From contig NZ_CP152276.1 in assembly GCF_038719015.1 (NCBI RefSeq), forward strand, positions 4,233,501 through 4,297,500: 64,000 nt of DNA, given 5' to 3'. Below the pieces are notes generated by a model. The model was given only the letters and a program-made list of their open reading frames with translations, did no database searches and had not been told where the DNA came from. Positions 50,463 through 59,891 of the stretch are shown here, one piece after another. Position numbers and translations under genes: made by a program. Positions within the stretch are counted from its first letter, which is position 1. Each line of letters starts with the position of its first letter. Source of the stretch: Nguyenibacter vanlangensis. Lineage in GTDB: Bacteria; Pseudomonadota; Alphaproteobacteria; Acetobacterales; Acetobacteraceae.

Positions 50463-52271
50463 ATGATGCGCATTTCCATGCTGCGACGCCGTATTGCCGC
50501 GACCTTGCTGGCGGGCTCCATGCTCGCGGGCGGCGGGCTTTCCGCCCGGGCGGCGCCGGTCCTGCAGAATGATGCGCTGACCTTCGGTCCGGCCGGCTCC
50601 GTGGCGGGGTCGACCCTGGCGCCGCTGGCCCCGGCGGTCGGCGCGCACGGGATGGTGGTGTCGGCGCAGCATCTGGCGTCGGAGGTCGGTGCCCGCATCC
50701 TGGCCCAGGGCGGCAACGCCGCCGACGCGGCCGTCGCGGTGGCCTATGCGCTGGCCGTCGTCTATCCGGCGGCGGGCAATATCGGCGGCGGCGGGTTCAT
50801 GACCCTGCGCACGCCCGACGGCCACGCCGTCTTCATCGACTTCCGCGAACACGCGCCGCTGGCCGCCACCGCCACCATGTTCCAGGACGCCAAGGGCGCG
50901 GTCATCCCCAATCTGTCGATCCTGGGATGGAAGGCCGTGGGCGTGCCGGGCACCGTCGCCGGAATGGACCTGGTGCTGCATCGCTGGGGCCACCTGACCC
51001 GCCAGCAGGTCATGGCCCCGGCCATCGCGCTGGCGCGCGACGGGTTCGTCCTGGGCGAAGGCGACGTGCAGTTGCTCGACACCTCGACCGCCGATTTCGC
51101 GCGCGACCCCCAGGCGCGCAGGATCTTCCTGCGGCCCGACGGCTCGCGGTTGCAGGCCGGCGACCGCCTGGTGCAGGCCGACCTTGCCAGGACATTGTCG
51201 CTGATCGCCCGCGACGGCGCCGACGCCTTCTATCGCGGTCCCATCGCGGCCGACATCGTCCGGGCCAGCCAGGCGGGCGGGGGCATCCTCCAGCTTGCCG
51301 ATTTCCGCAGTTACGCGCCGCGAATCCTGGCGCCGCTGACCTGCACCTATCGCGGCTACCATATCGACACCGCGCCCCCGCCCAGCGGCGGCGGCGTCGC
51401 GCTGTGCGAGATCCTGAACATCCTGTCGGGCTATGACATGGGCCGGCTGGGCCTGCACACCGCCCCCGCCATCCAGCGCGAGGTCGAGGCCATGCGCCAC
51501 GCCTATGCCGACCGGCAGGACCTGGGCGATCCGGCCTTCGTCCATAATCCGGTCCAGCACCTGATCGATCCGGCCTATGCGGCGCAGGTCCGCGCCGGCA
51601 TCCCGACCGACCACGCCTTGTCCTCCGCCGCCCTGCGCCCCGGCGAGGCCCAGCCCGAGAAGACCGAAACCACCCAGTTCTCGGTCATCGACCGCAAGGG
51701 CATGGCGATCTCGGTCACCTACACGCTGAATGGCTGGTTCGGCGCCAAGGTCATCGGGGGCGGCACCGGCATGTTCATGAATGACGAGATGGACGATTTC
51801 TCGTCCCGTCCGGGCGTGCCCAACATGTTCGGCATCGTCGGCAGCCAGGCCAACGCCGTCGCCCCCGGCAAGACGCCGCTTTCGTCCATGTCGCCCACCA
51901 TCCTGTCGCGCGGCGGCCGGCCGGTCATGGTCATCGGCAGCCCCGGCGGCTCGCGCATTCCCACCATCGTGCTGTCGGCGATCCTGGGCGTGGTCGATTA
52001 CGGGCTGGACATCCAGCAGGCGATCGACCTGCCGCGCATCCACGAGCAATGGCAGCCCACCCATGTCGAGGTCGAACAGGGCGCCCTGTCCGACGCGGTG
52101 GCCGCGACCTTGAAGCGCGAAGGCTATGACATCGCCCCCCATGCCCCGTGGGGCGTGGCCGAAGGCATCCTGGTCGGCGCGCCGCGCCTGGGCACCGGCA
52201 AGCCGGGCGACGGCCGCTATTACGGCGGGTTCGACCGCCGCCATCCCGGCGGCGCCGCAGTCGGTGAATGA
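50463..52271 (+). CDS. ggt: Gamma-glutamyltransferase, periplasmic
   Basis: A 602-residue N-terminal-nucleophile enzyme that transfers the gamma-glutamyl group of glutathione. Signal peptide ends near A-R-A-A-P. The large-subunit start G-M-V-V-S-A-Q-H-L-A-S, N-I-G-G-G-G-F-M and the autocleavage threonine in E-T-T-Q-F-S-V-I-D mark the family, as does P-G-G-S-R-I-P. The proenzyme is cut at that threonine into two chains. A-T-G at 50463 or 50466 can start it. Its stop codon lies inside a 14-bp tandem repeat (52259-52300). Confidence 0.95.
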   Translation: MMRISMLRRRIAATLLAGSMLAGGGLSARAAPVLQNDALTFGPAGSVAGSTLAPLAPAVGAHGMVVSAQHLASEVGARILAQGGNAADAAVAVAYALAVVYPAAGNIGGGGFMTLRTPDGHAVFIDFREHAPLAATATMFQDAKGAVIPNLSILGWKAVGVPGTVAGMDLVLHRWGHLTRQQVMAPAIALARDGFVLGEGDVQLLDTSTADFARDPQARRIFLRPDGSRLQAGDRLVQADLARTLSLIARDGADAFYRGPIAADIVRASQAGGGILQLADFRSYAPRILAPLTCTYRGYHIDTAPPPSGGGVALCEILNILSGYDMGRLGLHTAPAIQREVEAMRHAYADRQDLGDPAFVHNPVQHLIDPAYAAQVRAGIPTDHALSSAALRPGEAQPEKTETTQFSVIDRKGMAISVTYTLNGWFGAKVIGGGTGMFMNDEMDDFSSRPGVPNMFGIVGSQANAVAPGKTPLSSMSPTILSRGGRPVMVIGSPGGSRIPTIVLSAILGVVDYGLDIQQAIDLPRIHEQWQPTHVEVEQGALSDAVAATLKREGYDIAPHAPWGVAEGILVGAPRLGTGKPGDGRYYGGFDRRHPGGAAVGE

Positions 52272-52300
52272 CGGTCGGCGAATGATGGTCGGTGAATGAT
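52259..52300. repeat. 14-bp tandem repeat across the ggt stop codon
   Basis: Three units near GGTCGGTGAATGAT start at 52259, 52273 and 52287; the ggt TGA at 52269-52271 is in the first. The same register repeats TGA, so extra copies would not extend the protein. Confidence 0.85.
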
Positions 52301-52328
52301 GATGGGGGCCGGCGCGTCCGGTCCCCTC

Positions 52329-53285
52329 TCACCCGGGCCCGTCGCCCAGCCAGTCGTCGATCATCCGCCGGGCGATGGTGGTGGGCGAGGGCAGGGTAAA
52401 GCCCAGCGCCGCGTGATTGCGCACCTCGTCGCGCCCCAGCCACCGCGCCTCGGCGATCTCCTCGCGGTCCAGCCGCAGCGCGTCGCCCTGCGCGATCGCG
52501 GTAAAGGCCAGCATCAGCGCGCCGGGATAGGGCCAGGGCTGCGCGGAATGGTAGCGGATGCTGCCGACCAGCACCCCGGTTTCCTCCAGCACCTCGCGCG
52601 CCACCGCCTCCTCGGGGGTTTCCCCCGGCTCGACGAATCCGGCCAGCGCCGACATGGTGCGGCTTTCGGGGCCGAATCGCGTGCCCCGCGCCAGCAGCAC
52701 CCGGTCCTGCCAATGCACCAGCATGATCACCACCGGGTCGGTGCGCGGAAAATGCAGGTGCGTCGGGTCGGCGGTGCAGACCAGGCGGTGCCCGGCCTGG
52801 TCCGCCTGGTTCGGCGCGCCGCAATTGCCGCAGAACTGGCTGTGGGCGCGCCAATGCGCCATGCCCCGCGCCTGAGCCAGGATGGCGGCCTCGTCGGCGG
52901 GCAGCAGGCCGGCGATCGGCCGCAATTCGCGAAACGTGCCGCGCGCCCTGGGAAACATCAGCTCCGGATGGTCCAGCAGGCTCAGGTCCAGCATGAACAG
53001 CGGCCGCTCGTCCAGATAGCCCAGAAAGACCCAGTTCGCCTGTTCCAGGAATTCCGGCGTCATCATCGTGGCGCGCCGCGTCGGCAGCTCGATCCGCGCC
53101 GATTCGGTGCCGTCCTGGATGATCAGGTGCCGGCCGCGCCAATACGGCACGAACAGCGTTTCCCCCCCCATCAGGTAGAACGCGATGCGCGCCGCGTCGC
53201 CGCGATCCTGCGCCCCCCGGTCCACCGGACTGCCGGAATAGAAATTTCCACCCTTCCGGCCGGGCCTGTACGGGGTCATCATCAT
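52329..53285 (-). CDS. nudC: NADH pyrophosphatase (Nudix hydrolase, NudC)
   Basis: A 318-residue hydrolase of NAD(H) and of NAD caps on RNA. The Nudix box is G-F-V-E-P-G-E-T-P-E-E-A-V-A-R-E-V-L-E-E-T-G, and the NudC-specific S-A-Q-P-W-P-Y-P-G-A-L-M follows it. The zinc ribbon before the Nudix domain has C-G-N-C and one later Cys (V-C-T-A-D-P-T-H) but lacks the fourth Cys, so the metal site is atypical or uses His. It is convergent with ggt. Confidence 0.93.
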   Translation of the reverse strand: MMMTPYRPGRKGGNFYSGSPVDRGAQDRGDAARIAFYLMGGETLFVPYWRGRHLIIQDGTESARIELPTRRATMMTPEFLEQANWVFLGYLDERPLFMLDLSLLDHPELMFPRARGTFRELRPIAGLLPADEAAILAQARGMAHWRAHSQFCGNCGAPNQADQAGHRLVCTADPTHLHFPRTDPVVIMLVHWQDRVLLARGTRFGPESRTMSALAGFVEPGETPEEAVAREVLEETGVLVGSIRYHSAQPWPYPGALMLAFTAIAQGDALRLDREEIAEARWLGRDEVRNHAALGFTLPSPTTIARRMIDDWLGDGPG

Positions 53286-53344
53286 GGCCTGCCTCTTCGT
53301 CGCCTCTCCCTCTTGTGCCCTACACCCGGTTGCGTGTTAAGAAG

Positions 53345-53452
53345 GCGCCGGGAGATCGGCGATGGACGGACGCCTTGCCAACCCGGTCAGGTCCGGAAGG
53401 AAGCAGCCGCAGTGAGTTTCGTCCGGGTCATCAGTCCGGTCTCCCACCCCGG
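53345..53452 (+). ncRNA. ffs: Signal recognition particle RNA, small bacterial type (4.5S)
   Basis: The conserved SRP core GGTCAGGTCCGGAAGGAAGC starts at 53385 and contains the Ffh-binding loop. The 5' part GCCGGGAGATCGG pairs with CCGGTCTCCC and CCCGGC at the 3' side, giving the long hairpin of the short bacterial form. Boundaries are set by that stem and are good to a few bases. It lies just upstream of dnaX, a common place for this gene. Confidence 0.95.
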
Positions 53453-53524
53453 CAAGCCTGCCTTCGCCGCCATCGCCCGTCGCGCCGCCCCGGTGCGGGT
53501 GTCACGCTCAGTTCGGAACCCGTA

Positions 53525-55612
53525 ATGACCGTTTCTTCGGATCATGACAATTCCGAGGATTCGGATCTTCCCGCGCCTCCCGACGACGGTCCCGGCCTGT
53601 TCGGCGACATGCCCGCGTCCCCCGCGCCGCCGCCGGCCGCCGCCCCGTATCGCGTGCTGGCCCGCAAATACCGCCCCACCACGCTTGACGACCTGATCGG
53701 CCAGGATTCCACCGTCCGGATCCTGCGCAACGCCTTCGCGCTGGGGCGCGTCGCGCATGCCTTCATGCTGACGGGCGTGCGCGGGGTGGGCAAGACGACC
53801 ACGGCCCGCATCATCGCCCGCGCGCTGAACTGCGTCGGGCCCGACGGCACCGGCGGCCCCACGGCCGATCCGTGCGGCGTGTGCGCCAACTGCGTCGCCA
53901 TCCTGGCCGACCGTCACCCCGACGTGCTGGAGATGGATGCGGCCTCGCGCACCGGCGTCGACGACGTGCGCGAGATCATCGAGGCCACGCGCTTCCGCCC
54001 GATGCAGGGGCGCATGAAGGTCTTCATCATCGACGAAGTCCACATGCTCTCGCGCAACGCGTTCAACGCGCTGCTCAAGACGCTCGAGGAACCGCCGCCC
54101 CAGGTGACCTTCGTCTTCGCCACGACCGAGCTGCGCAAGGTCCCGGTCACGGTCCTGTCGCGCTGCCAGCGATTCGACCTGCGCCGTGTGCCGCAATCCG
54201 ACCTGGCCGCGCATTTCGACCGGATCGCCCGCGCCGAGGGCGTCGTGTGCACGCCCGACGCGCTGGCCCTGATCGCCCGCGCCGCCGACGGCTCGGTGCG
54301 CGACGGGCTGTCCCTGCTGGACCAGGCCATCGCCCAAGGTGCCGACACTCAAGGTCATGATGCCCAAGGTCATGACGCCCAGGGTGCGGAAGCGAAGGGC
54401 GTCGTCGGTGCCGAACGCGTGGCCGACATGCTGGGCCTGGCCGATCGCGGCCGCGTCTTCGACCTGCTCGAGGCCGTGCTGGCCGGCCGCCCCGATCAGG
54501 CGCTCGCCATCACGGACGAGGCCCATGCCCGCGGCGCCGATCTCGGCGTCATGCTGGGCGACGTGCTGGAACTGGTCCACACCGTCTCGCGCCTCAAGGC
54601 CGTGCCGGCTCTGCGCCACGCCCCCGACCTGCCCGAGGCCGAGCGCGAGCGCGGCGGCGCCCTGGCCGACCTTCTGTCGGTGCCGGTGCTGGGTCGCACC
54701 TGGCAGATGCTGCTGAAGGGCCTGTCCGAGGTCGAAATGGCTCCCGACCGGCGCGAAGCCGCCGAAATGATCCTGATCCGCCTCTGCTACGTCGCCGACC
54801 TGCCGCCGCCGGGCGAACTGGTGCGCCGCCTGACGGGGGGCGAGGACGGCGATCGCGCCGGCCCCGGCGCGCCCGCCGGCTCGTTTTCCGGTCCGGCTTC
54901 TGCCCCCGCCCCGGCCCCCACCCCCGCCCCGGCGTCCGGCAGCCACTCGGCCCCCGGCCCGCACGCAGGCGCCGCGGCACAGGTCACGGCCCGTGGCGGG
55001 CTGCGGATGGTGGCCAATGGCGGCGTGCGACTCGCCGACCCGCTGCCCGAACCCGCGTTCCAGCCCGAACGGCAGCCCGCCGAAACGGCATCCCCGCCGG
55101 AAATCCAGCCCCCTCCGGAAGCCCAGCCCACGGCGCTGGCAACCTGGCGGGAGGTCGTGGCCTTCGTCTCGGGGCGCGACGCCATGCTGCACGGCCATCT
55201 GCGCCACTCCACCCATCTGGTCGCCTTCGCGCCGCTCCGGGTCGAGATCCGGGTCGATCGCGGCGGCCTGCCCGGCCTGACCCGCCGACTGGAAACCCTG
55301 CTGCGCCGCGAAACCGGCCAGGACTGGACGGTCCACGCCTCGACCGCCGAAGGCCAGCCGACCCTGGCCGAGCAGGGGGCGGAAATCATCGAATTCCACC
55401 GCGCGGCGGCCGAGGCCCATCCCCTGGTCCGTGCGATCTTCGCCCGTTTCCCCGACGCGGTCATGGGGGCCGTGACCGATCATTCGCTTGACGATTACGG
55501 CCTGCCGCCCGAAGAGGCGTCATCCGCCGTACTGGCGCCGGATCTGGAATTCGCACCCCTCGATGCCGAACTGGTGGACGAGGACGATTTGGACGCGAAC
55601 GACGACAGGTAA
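53525..55612 (+). CDS. dnaX: DNA polymerase III subunits gamma/tau
   Basis: A 695-residue clamp-loader ATPase. The P-loop is G84-V-R-G-V-G-K-T91; zinc cysteines are C103, C117, C120 and C123; D-E-V-H-M-L-S and the sensor region follow. The tau-like C-terminal half is Pro/Ala-rich and then binds polymerase alpha. Four 15-bp in-frame repeats (54335-54394) encode a Q-G-H-D-A-like insertion near residue 275. ATG 53525 gives an acidic leader before [11 protein letters not shown] see no A-rich slippery site for a gamma product. Confidence 0.96.
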   Translation: MTVSSDHDNSEDSDLPAPPDDGPGLFGDMPASPAPPPAAAPYRVLARKYRPTTLDDLIGQDSTVRILRNAFALGRVAHAFMLTGVRGVGKTTTARIIARALNCVGPDGTGGPTADPCGVCANCVAILADRHPDVLEMDAASRTGVDDVREIIEATRFRPMQGRMKVFIIDEVHMLSRNAFNALLKTLEEPPPQVTFVFATTELRKVPVTVLSRCQRFDLRRVPQSDLAAHFDRIARAEGVVCTPDALALIARAADGSVRDGLSLLDQAIAQGADTQGHDAQGHDAQGAEAKGVVGAERVADMLGLADRGRVFDLLEAVLAGRPDQALAITDEAHARGADLGVMLGDVLELVHTVSRLKAVPALRHAPDLPEAERERGGALADLLSVPVLGRTWQMLLKGLSEVEMAPDRREAAEMILIRLCYVADLPPPGELVRRLTGGEDGDRAGPGAPAGSFSGPASAPAPAPTPAPASGSHSAPGPHAGAAAQVTARGGLRMVANGGVRLADPLPEPAFQPERQPAETASPPEIQPPPEAQPTALATWREVVAFVSGRDAMLHGHLRHSTHLVAFAPLRVEIRVDRGGLPGLTRRLETLLRRETGQDWTVHASTAEGQPTLAEQGAEIIEFHRAAAEAHPLVRAIFARFPDAVMGAVTDHSLDDYGLPPEEASSAVLAPDLEFAPLDAELVDEDDLDANDDR

Positions 55613-55625
55613 GGAGACGACACCG

Positions 55626-55949
55626 ATGAAGAATCTTGCCGGCCTGATGAAACAGGCGAGCCAGATGCAGGCCCGCATGGAAGAAATGCAGGCCAAGCTG
55701 GAAACCATGACGATCGAAGGCAGCGCCGGCGCCGGCATGGTCCATGTCACGCTGAACGGCAAGGGCGACATGAAGGCGGTCAAGATCGACCCCAAGCTGG
55801 CCGACCCCGAGGAAATGGAAATGCTGCAGGACCTGATCGTCGCGGCCTGCGCCGATGCCCGCAAGCAGTTGGACGAGCACGCGTCCGAGGAAATGAAGAA
55901 GGTCACGGGCGGCATGAACCTGCCGGCCGGCCTGAAATTCCCGTTCTGA
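55626..55949 (+). CDS. ebfC: YbaB/EbfC nucleoid-associated protein
   Basis: A 107-residue DNA-binding dimer. The sequence [20 protein letters not shown] starts a long coiled helix, followed by G-x-V-x-V-T-x-N-G-K-G and the N-terminal/C-terminal G-G-M-N-L-P-A-G typical of the family. ATG 55626 follows AAGGAGACGACACCG. The gene order dnaX-ebfC-recR is a classic recombination/replication cluster. Confidence 0.95.
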   Translation: MKNLAGLMKQASQMQARMEEMQAKLETMTIEGSAGAGMVHVTLNGKGDMKAVKIDPKLADPEEMEMLQDLIVAACADARKQLDEHASEEMKKVTGGMNLPAGLKFPF

Positions 55950-56009
55950 GTCCGCGCGGACGACCAGGGCGGACCATATCAGGCGGACCATAAGAGGGCG
56001 GCGCACCCG

Positions 56010-56603
56010 ATGGGCGGCACGGATATCGAACGGCTGATCGCGCTGTTGGCTCGCCTGCCGGGCCTCGGTCCCCGCTCGGCCCGCCGGGCGGCGCTGGCCC
56101 TGCTGCGCCAGCCGCAGGCCCGCATGCTGCCGCTGGCGCAGGCCATGGAACAGGCCGCGCGCTCGGTGCGGACCTGTTCGTCCTGCGGCAATCTCGACAC
56201 GCGCGATCCCTGCACCATCTGCACCGATCCGGGGCGCGACGCCGGCATGGTCTGCGTGGTGGAAACGGTGGGCGACCTGTGGGCGCTGGAACGCGCCGGC
56301 GTGCATCGCGGCGTCTATCAGGTCCTGGGCGGCACGCTCTCGGCGCTGTCGGGCATGGGGCCCGACGACCTGAATGTCGCCCCTCTGCTGGCCCGGATCG
56401 CGCAGGGCGGCGTGCACGAGGTCATCCTCGCCCTCGGCGCCACGGTTGACGGCGCCACCACCGCGCACTGGCTGCAGGATCGCCTGGCCGGCTCCGCCGT
56501 GGCGGTCAGCCGGGTGGGGCAGGGCGTGCCCATGGGCGGCGCGCTGGACGTGCTTGATGACGGCACGCTGGCCGCGGCCCTGATGGCACGGCGCCCGGCA
56601 TGA
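56010..56603 (+). CDS. recR: Recombination protein RecR
   Basis: A 197-residue protein of the RecFOR gap-repair pathway. Order: helix-hairpin-helix (L-P-G-L-G-P-R-S-A-R-R), four-cysteine zinc finger (C-S-S-C, then C-T-I-C), then Toprim domain (V-C-V-V-E-T-V-G-D-L-W-A-L-E and the G-x-x-S-A-L-S-G-M-G region). It overlaps the next gene by 4 bp (ATGA), so the two are coupled. Confidence 0.95.
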   Translation: MGGTDIERLIALLARLPGLGPRSARRAALALLRQPQARMLPLAQAMEQAARSVRTCSSCGNLDTRDPCTICTDPGRDAGMVCVVETVGDLWALERAGVHRGVYQVLGGTLSALSGMGPDDLNVAPLLARIAQGGVHEVILALGATVDGATTAHWLQDRLAGSAVAVSRVGQGVPMGGALDVLDDGTLAAALMARRPA

Positions 56604-57400
56604 CTCCCGGCATGACTCCCTGGCCCGTTCCCGCCGCGATTCCCCGCGTCGCCCTGATCACCGGGGGGGCGGTACGGCTGGGCCGCGCCATTGCCCTGGC
56701 CCTGGCCGACGCGGGCTTTTCGATCGCCATCCATTACCGCGCCAGCGCCGGACCGGCGCACGGTCTGATGGCCGAGATCGCGGCGCGGGGCGGCAATGCC
56801 TGCGTGCTGGGCGCCGACCTGGCCGACGAATCCCAGGTCCAGCCCCTGGTGGGGCAGGCGCGCGCGGCGCTCGGCCCCGTCGGCGTGCTGGTGAACAATG
56901 CAAGCAGCTTCGAACGCGACGAATGGGACGACGCCACCCGCGCCGGATGGGATGCGCATCTCGAACCCAATCTGCGCGCCCCCTTCGTGCTGATGCAGGA
57001 ATTCGCCCGTCAACTGCCGCAGGGGGGGCAGGGCATGGTACTGAACATGCTGGATCAGCGCGTCTGGTCGCTGACCCCGCATTTCGTCACCTATACCGTG
57101 TCGAAATCCGCGCTCTGGACGCTGACGCGCAGCATGGCGCTGGCGCTGGCGCCGCGCGGCATCCGGGTCAACGCCATCGGTCCCGGCCCGGCCCTGCCCA
57201 GCGCGCGGCAGACGGCGGAACAATTCGCCCGGCAATGCGCCTCGGTCCCGCTGGGGCACGGCACCAGTCCGGACGAGGTCGCGCGCGCCGCGCTGTCGCT
57301 GCTCTGCCTGCCCTCGGTGACCGGCCAGATGCTGGCGCTCGATGGCGGGCAGCACCTGCAATGGTCCCCGGCCGCCACCGGCCACCCCCCCGAGGAATAA
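56600..57400 (+). CDS. SDR-family reductase, FolM/pteridine reductase-like
   Basis: A 266-residue reductase. The cofactor motif is T-G-G-A-V-R-L-G (a T-G-x-x-x-R-x-G variant typical of FolM and pteridine reductase), followed by N-N-A-S-S-F, and Y-x-x-x-K in T-Y-T-V-S-K-S-A-L. Its position immediately before folB supports a role in dihydromonapterin or dihydrofolate supply. ATG 56600 overlaps recR; an ATG at 56612 is also possible. Confidence 0.88.
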   Translation: MTPGMTPWPVPAAIPRVALITGGAVRLGRAIALALADAGFSIAIHYRASAGPAHGLMAEIAARGGNACVLGADLADESQVQPLVGQARAALGPVGVLVNNASSFERDEWDDATRAGWDAHLEPNLRAPFVLMQEFARQLPQGGQGMVLNMLDQRVWSLTPHFVTYTVSKSALWTLTRSMALALAPRGIRVNAIGPGPALPSARQTAEQFARQCASVPLGHGTSPDEVARAALSLLCLPSVTGQMLALDGGQHLQWSPAATGHPPEE

Positions 57401-57411
57401 GGCAGACCGCG

Positions 57412-57813
57412 ATGTCCATCTTTCCCGCATGGCCGGACCGGCCGCCGCTGCGCCGCGTGTTCCTCAAGGACATGGTGCTGCACGCCAATATCGGCATCTA
57501 TCCGCACGAACAGGGCGTGACCCAGCCGATCCGGATCAATATCTCGTTCGGCGTGCCGGACGAGGCCGGCCTGACGGTCGGCCGCGACGATCTCAGCCGC
57601 ACCGTATCCTACGAACGGATCGTGCTGATGGTCCGCCGGATCGTCGCCGAGGGCCATGTCCGGCTGGTCGAGACCCTGGCCGAGCGCATCGCCGCCGGCG
57701 TACTGGCCGACGAACGGGTCAGGATCGTGCGCGTGCGGGTCGAGAAGCTGGATGTCTTCGACGATCTCGACGCCGTGGGGGTCGAGATCGAACGAAGCCG
57801 GCCGCCGGCCTAG
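57412..57813 (+). CDS. folB: Dihydroneopterin aldolase
   Basis: A 133-residue folate-pathway enzyme cleaving dihydroneopterin. The family pattern is V-F-L-K-D-M-V-L-H-A-N-I-G-I-Y-P-H-E, then D-D-L-S-R-T-V-S-Y-E, then H-V-R-L-V-E-T-L-A-E-R-I-A and V-R-V-E-K-L-D. ATG 57412 follows AAGGCAG. Its TAG stop is also the first three bases of the palindromic element at 57811. Confidence 0.93.
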   Translation: MSIFPAWPDRPPLRRVFLKDMVLHANIGIYPHEQGVTQPIRINISFGVPDEAGLTVGRDDLSRTVSYERIVLMVRRIVAEGHVRLVETLAERIAAGVLADERVRIVRVRVEKLDVFDDLDAVGVEIERSRPPA

Positions 57814-57916
57814 AGTCGTATCCGTTCACACTGGTTCACGGATACGGCTCTAGATCATTGTTTTGGCGAGCATCTTTATCCGATCAGATGATTCCATCTG
57901 ATCGGATGATGCTCTA
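57811..57916. repeat. Paired palindromic element (TAGAG...CTCTA), copy 2
   Basis: Two hairpins in tandem: 57811-57852 (TAGAGTCGTATCCG, loop, CGGATACGGCTCTA) and about 57868-57916 (GAGCATC...GATGCTCTA, inner stem CCGATCAGATG/CATCTGATCGG). An AT-richer linker separates them. The design and total length match the element at 22823-22928, though the inner stems differ. The left TAG is the folB stop. Confidence 0.85.
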
Positions 57917-57939
57917 GCTGCGGCCGGTCCGGCGGCGAA

Positions 57940-57967
57940 CCGCCCCTCCGCCATGGCGGAGGGGCGG
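57940..57967 (-). terminator. Perfect hairpin downstream of the FYDLN-acid gene
   Basis: CCGCCCCTCCGCC (57940-57952) and GGCGGAGGGGCGG (57955-57967) form a 13-bp stem with a 2-base loop, 5 bp past the minus-strand gene's stop. No T tract follows. Confidence 0.6.
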
Positions 57968-57971
57968 CCGG

Positions 57972-58298
57972 TCAGTTGTCGTTGTCGTCGCTGTCGGTGC
58001 TGACGTCGATGTCGGCGCTGATCTCGTCGTCATCGTCGTCCAGGTCCGACGTGTCTTCCATCACGTCGTCCTCGCCGGTGTCCTCGTCTTCCAGGTCCAC
58101 CGCGGTATCGATTTCGTCGCCCCGCGCCTGGTCGCTCGGGCTGGCGGGCGCGGCATCGGGCAGGCGCCGCAGGCGCGGCACCTCGACCGGCTGTTCGGTG
58201 CCGCATTTCGGGCACACCGCCGGGTTCTTGTTCAGATCATAGAAACGGGCGCTGCAGGAGACACAGACGCGCTTGGTGCCGAGGGTGGGCTGGGCCAT
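57972..58298 (-). CDS. FYDLN-acid family protein (TIGR02300-like)
   Basis: A 108-residue alphaproteobacterial protein. The first 45 residues are a zinc-ribbon-like unit: G-T-K-R-V-C-V-S-C, R-F-Y-D-L-N-K-N-P, C-P-K-C-G. The rest is a very acidic tail of Asp and Glu. No molecular function is known. It lies alone on the minus strand between folB and aroA. The cysteine pairs and acidic tail match the family well. Confidence 0.93.
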   Translation of the reverse strand: MAQPTLGTKRVCVSCSARFYDLNKNPAVCPKCGTEQPVEVPRLRRLPDAAPASPSDQARGDEIDTAVDLEDEDTGEDDVMEDTSDLDDDDDEISADIDVSTDSDDNDN

Positions 58299-58541
58299 CT
58301 TGAACCTGTCGATCCTGAATGGTGTGGGACGAACGCTGCGGCGAGAAGCGGCACAAGGCGGAGCCCCATGCCAGCTTGAGCGCCGCCTGTCAAACCGCGA
58401 TTCGCACCGGGATTCAATCGTGATTCAAAACGCGCCCCCGGGGCCCGCGCCGCGCGGTCGTCCTTTCGTCGTTTTTTTTCGGCTGGTTTCGTCACGCCGG
58501 TGATTGACTTCGCCCCCAACAATCCGGAAGTGGATGGCCCC

Positions 58542-59891
58542 ATGGATACCGTGCATGCCCCCGCCCCGCGCCCGCTGACCGTCCGTGCCCCGGCGGCGCC
58601 CCTCTCCGGCTCCGTCGCGGTTCCGGGCGACAAGTCGATCAGCCACCGCGCCCTGATGTTCGCGGCCCTGGCAAGCGGCGAGACCCGGATCTCCGGCCTG
58701 CTGGAAGGCGAGGACGTGCTGCGCACCGCCGACGCCATGCGCGCGCTGGGCGCGCGGGTCGCCCGCACCGCGCCCGGGGCCTGGCAGGTGACGGGGCAGG
58801 GACTCGGCGCGCTGGCCGAGCCGGCCGACGTGCTGGACATGGGCAATTCCGGCACGGCCGCCCGCCTGTTGTCGGGCATCCTGGCCAGCCACGGCATCTT
58901 CTCGGTCATGACGGGCGACGCCAGCCTGCGCGGCCGGCCGATGAAGCGCGTCACCGATCCGCTCTCGGCCACCGGCGCCACTTTCCTGTCGCGCGCCGGC
59001 GGCCGCCTGCCGCTGGCGATCCGGGGCACGGCCGATCCGGCGCCGCTCTCCTATCGCCTGCCGGTCGCCTCGGCGCAGGTCAAATCCGCGATATTGCTGG
59101 CCGGGCTGAACGCCGCCGGCACCACACGGGTCGAGGAACCGGTCGCCACCCGCGACCATACCGAAAACATGCTGCGCCATTTCGGCGCCCAGGTGACGGT
59201 CGCGCCGCTGGGCGCCGGCGGCCGCACGATCACCCTGGCCGGCCGTCCCCGGCTGGTGGCGCGGGACGTCGCGGTGCCGGGCGACCCGTCCTCGGCCGCG
59301 TTCGTGCTGGTCGCGGCCCTGCTGGTGCCGGGCTCGTCGGTCACGGTGCGCGGGGTGGGGCTGAATCCGCTGCGCACCGGGCTGTTCACCACGCTGCGCG
59401 AAATGGGCGCGGACCTGCGCCTGTCCAACGAACGGACCGAGGGCGGCGAGCCGGTCGGCGACCTGACCGCCGTCGCGGGGCCGCTGCGCGGGGTCGACGT
59501 CCCGGCCGACCGCGCGCCGTCGATGATCGACGAATATCCGATCCTGGCGGTCGCCGCCGCCCATGCCGCCGGCCCGTCCCGCTTCCGCGGGCTCGAGGAA
59601 CTGCGCGTCAAGGAAAGCGACCGCCTGGCCGCGACGGTGGCGCTGCTGCAGCGCAACGGGGTCGCGGTCGACGTGGTCGGCGACGACATGCTGGTCACCG
59701 GCACCGGGGGCGCCGTGCCCGGCGGCGGCAGGGTCGAAACCCGCATGGACCATCGCCTGGCCATGAGCGCCACGGTCCTCGGCCTGGTCGCCGCGGCGCC
59801 CGTGTCGGTGGACGATACCGCCTTCATCGATACCAGTTTCCCCGGCTTCATCGATCTGATGAACGAAATCGGCGCCGCGCTGACGCCATGA
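58542..59891 (+). CDS. aroA: 3-phosphoshikimate 1-carboxyvinyltransferase (EPSP synthase), CP4-like class
   Basis: A 449-residue shikimate-pathway enzyme joining shikimate-3-phosphate and phosphoenolpyruvate. The sequence follows the Agrobacterium CP4-type branch: V-P-G-D-K-S-I-S-H-R, G-L-L-E-G-E-D-V, A-S-A-Q-V-K-S-A, R-A-P-S-M-I-D-E-Y-P and E-E-L-R-V-K-E-S-D-R. The PEP-site motif reads G-N-S-G-T-A-A-R-L; CP4 has alanine where this has glycine. ATG 58542 follows GGAAG and gives the usual leader length; GTG 58500 is an alternative. It overlaps cmk by 4 bp. Confidence 0.95.
   Translation: MDTVHAPAPRPLTVRAPAAPLSGSVAVPGDKSISHRALMFAALASGETRISGLLEGEDVLRTADAMRALGARVARTAPGAWQVTGQGLGALAEPADVLDMGNSGTAARLLSGILASHGIFSVMTGDASLRGRPMKRVTDPLSATGATFLSRAGGRLPLAIRGTADPAPLSYRLPVASAQVKSAILLAGLNAAGTTRVEEPVATRDHTENMLRHFGAQVTVAPLGAGGRTITLAGRPRLVARDVAVPGDPSSAAFVLVAALLVPGSSVTVRGVGLNPLRTGLFTTLREMGADLRLSNERTEGGEPVGDLTAVAGPLRGVDVPADRAPSMIDEYPILAVAAAHAAGPSRFRGLEELRVKESDRLAATVALLQRNGVAVDVVGDDMLVTGTGGAVPGGGRVETRMDHRLAMSATVLGLVAAAPVSVDDTAFIDTSFPGFIDLMNEIGAALTP

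Noticed and set aside
53525..55612. Programmed frameshift in dnaX giving a gamma subunit
   Set aside because: No A-rich slippery heptamer followed by a stem was found around the expected position.
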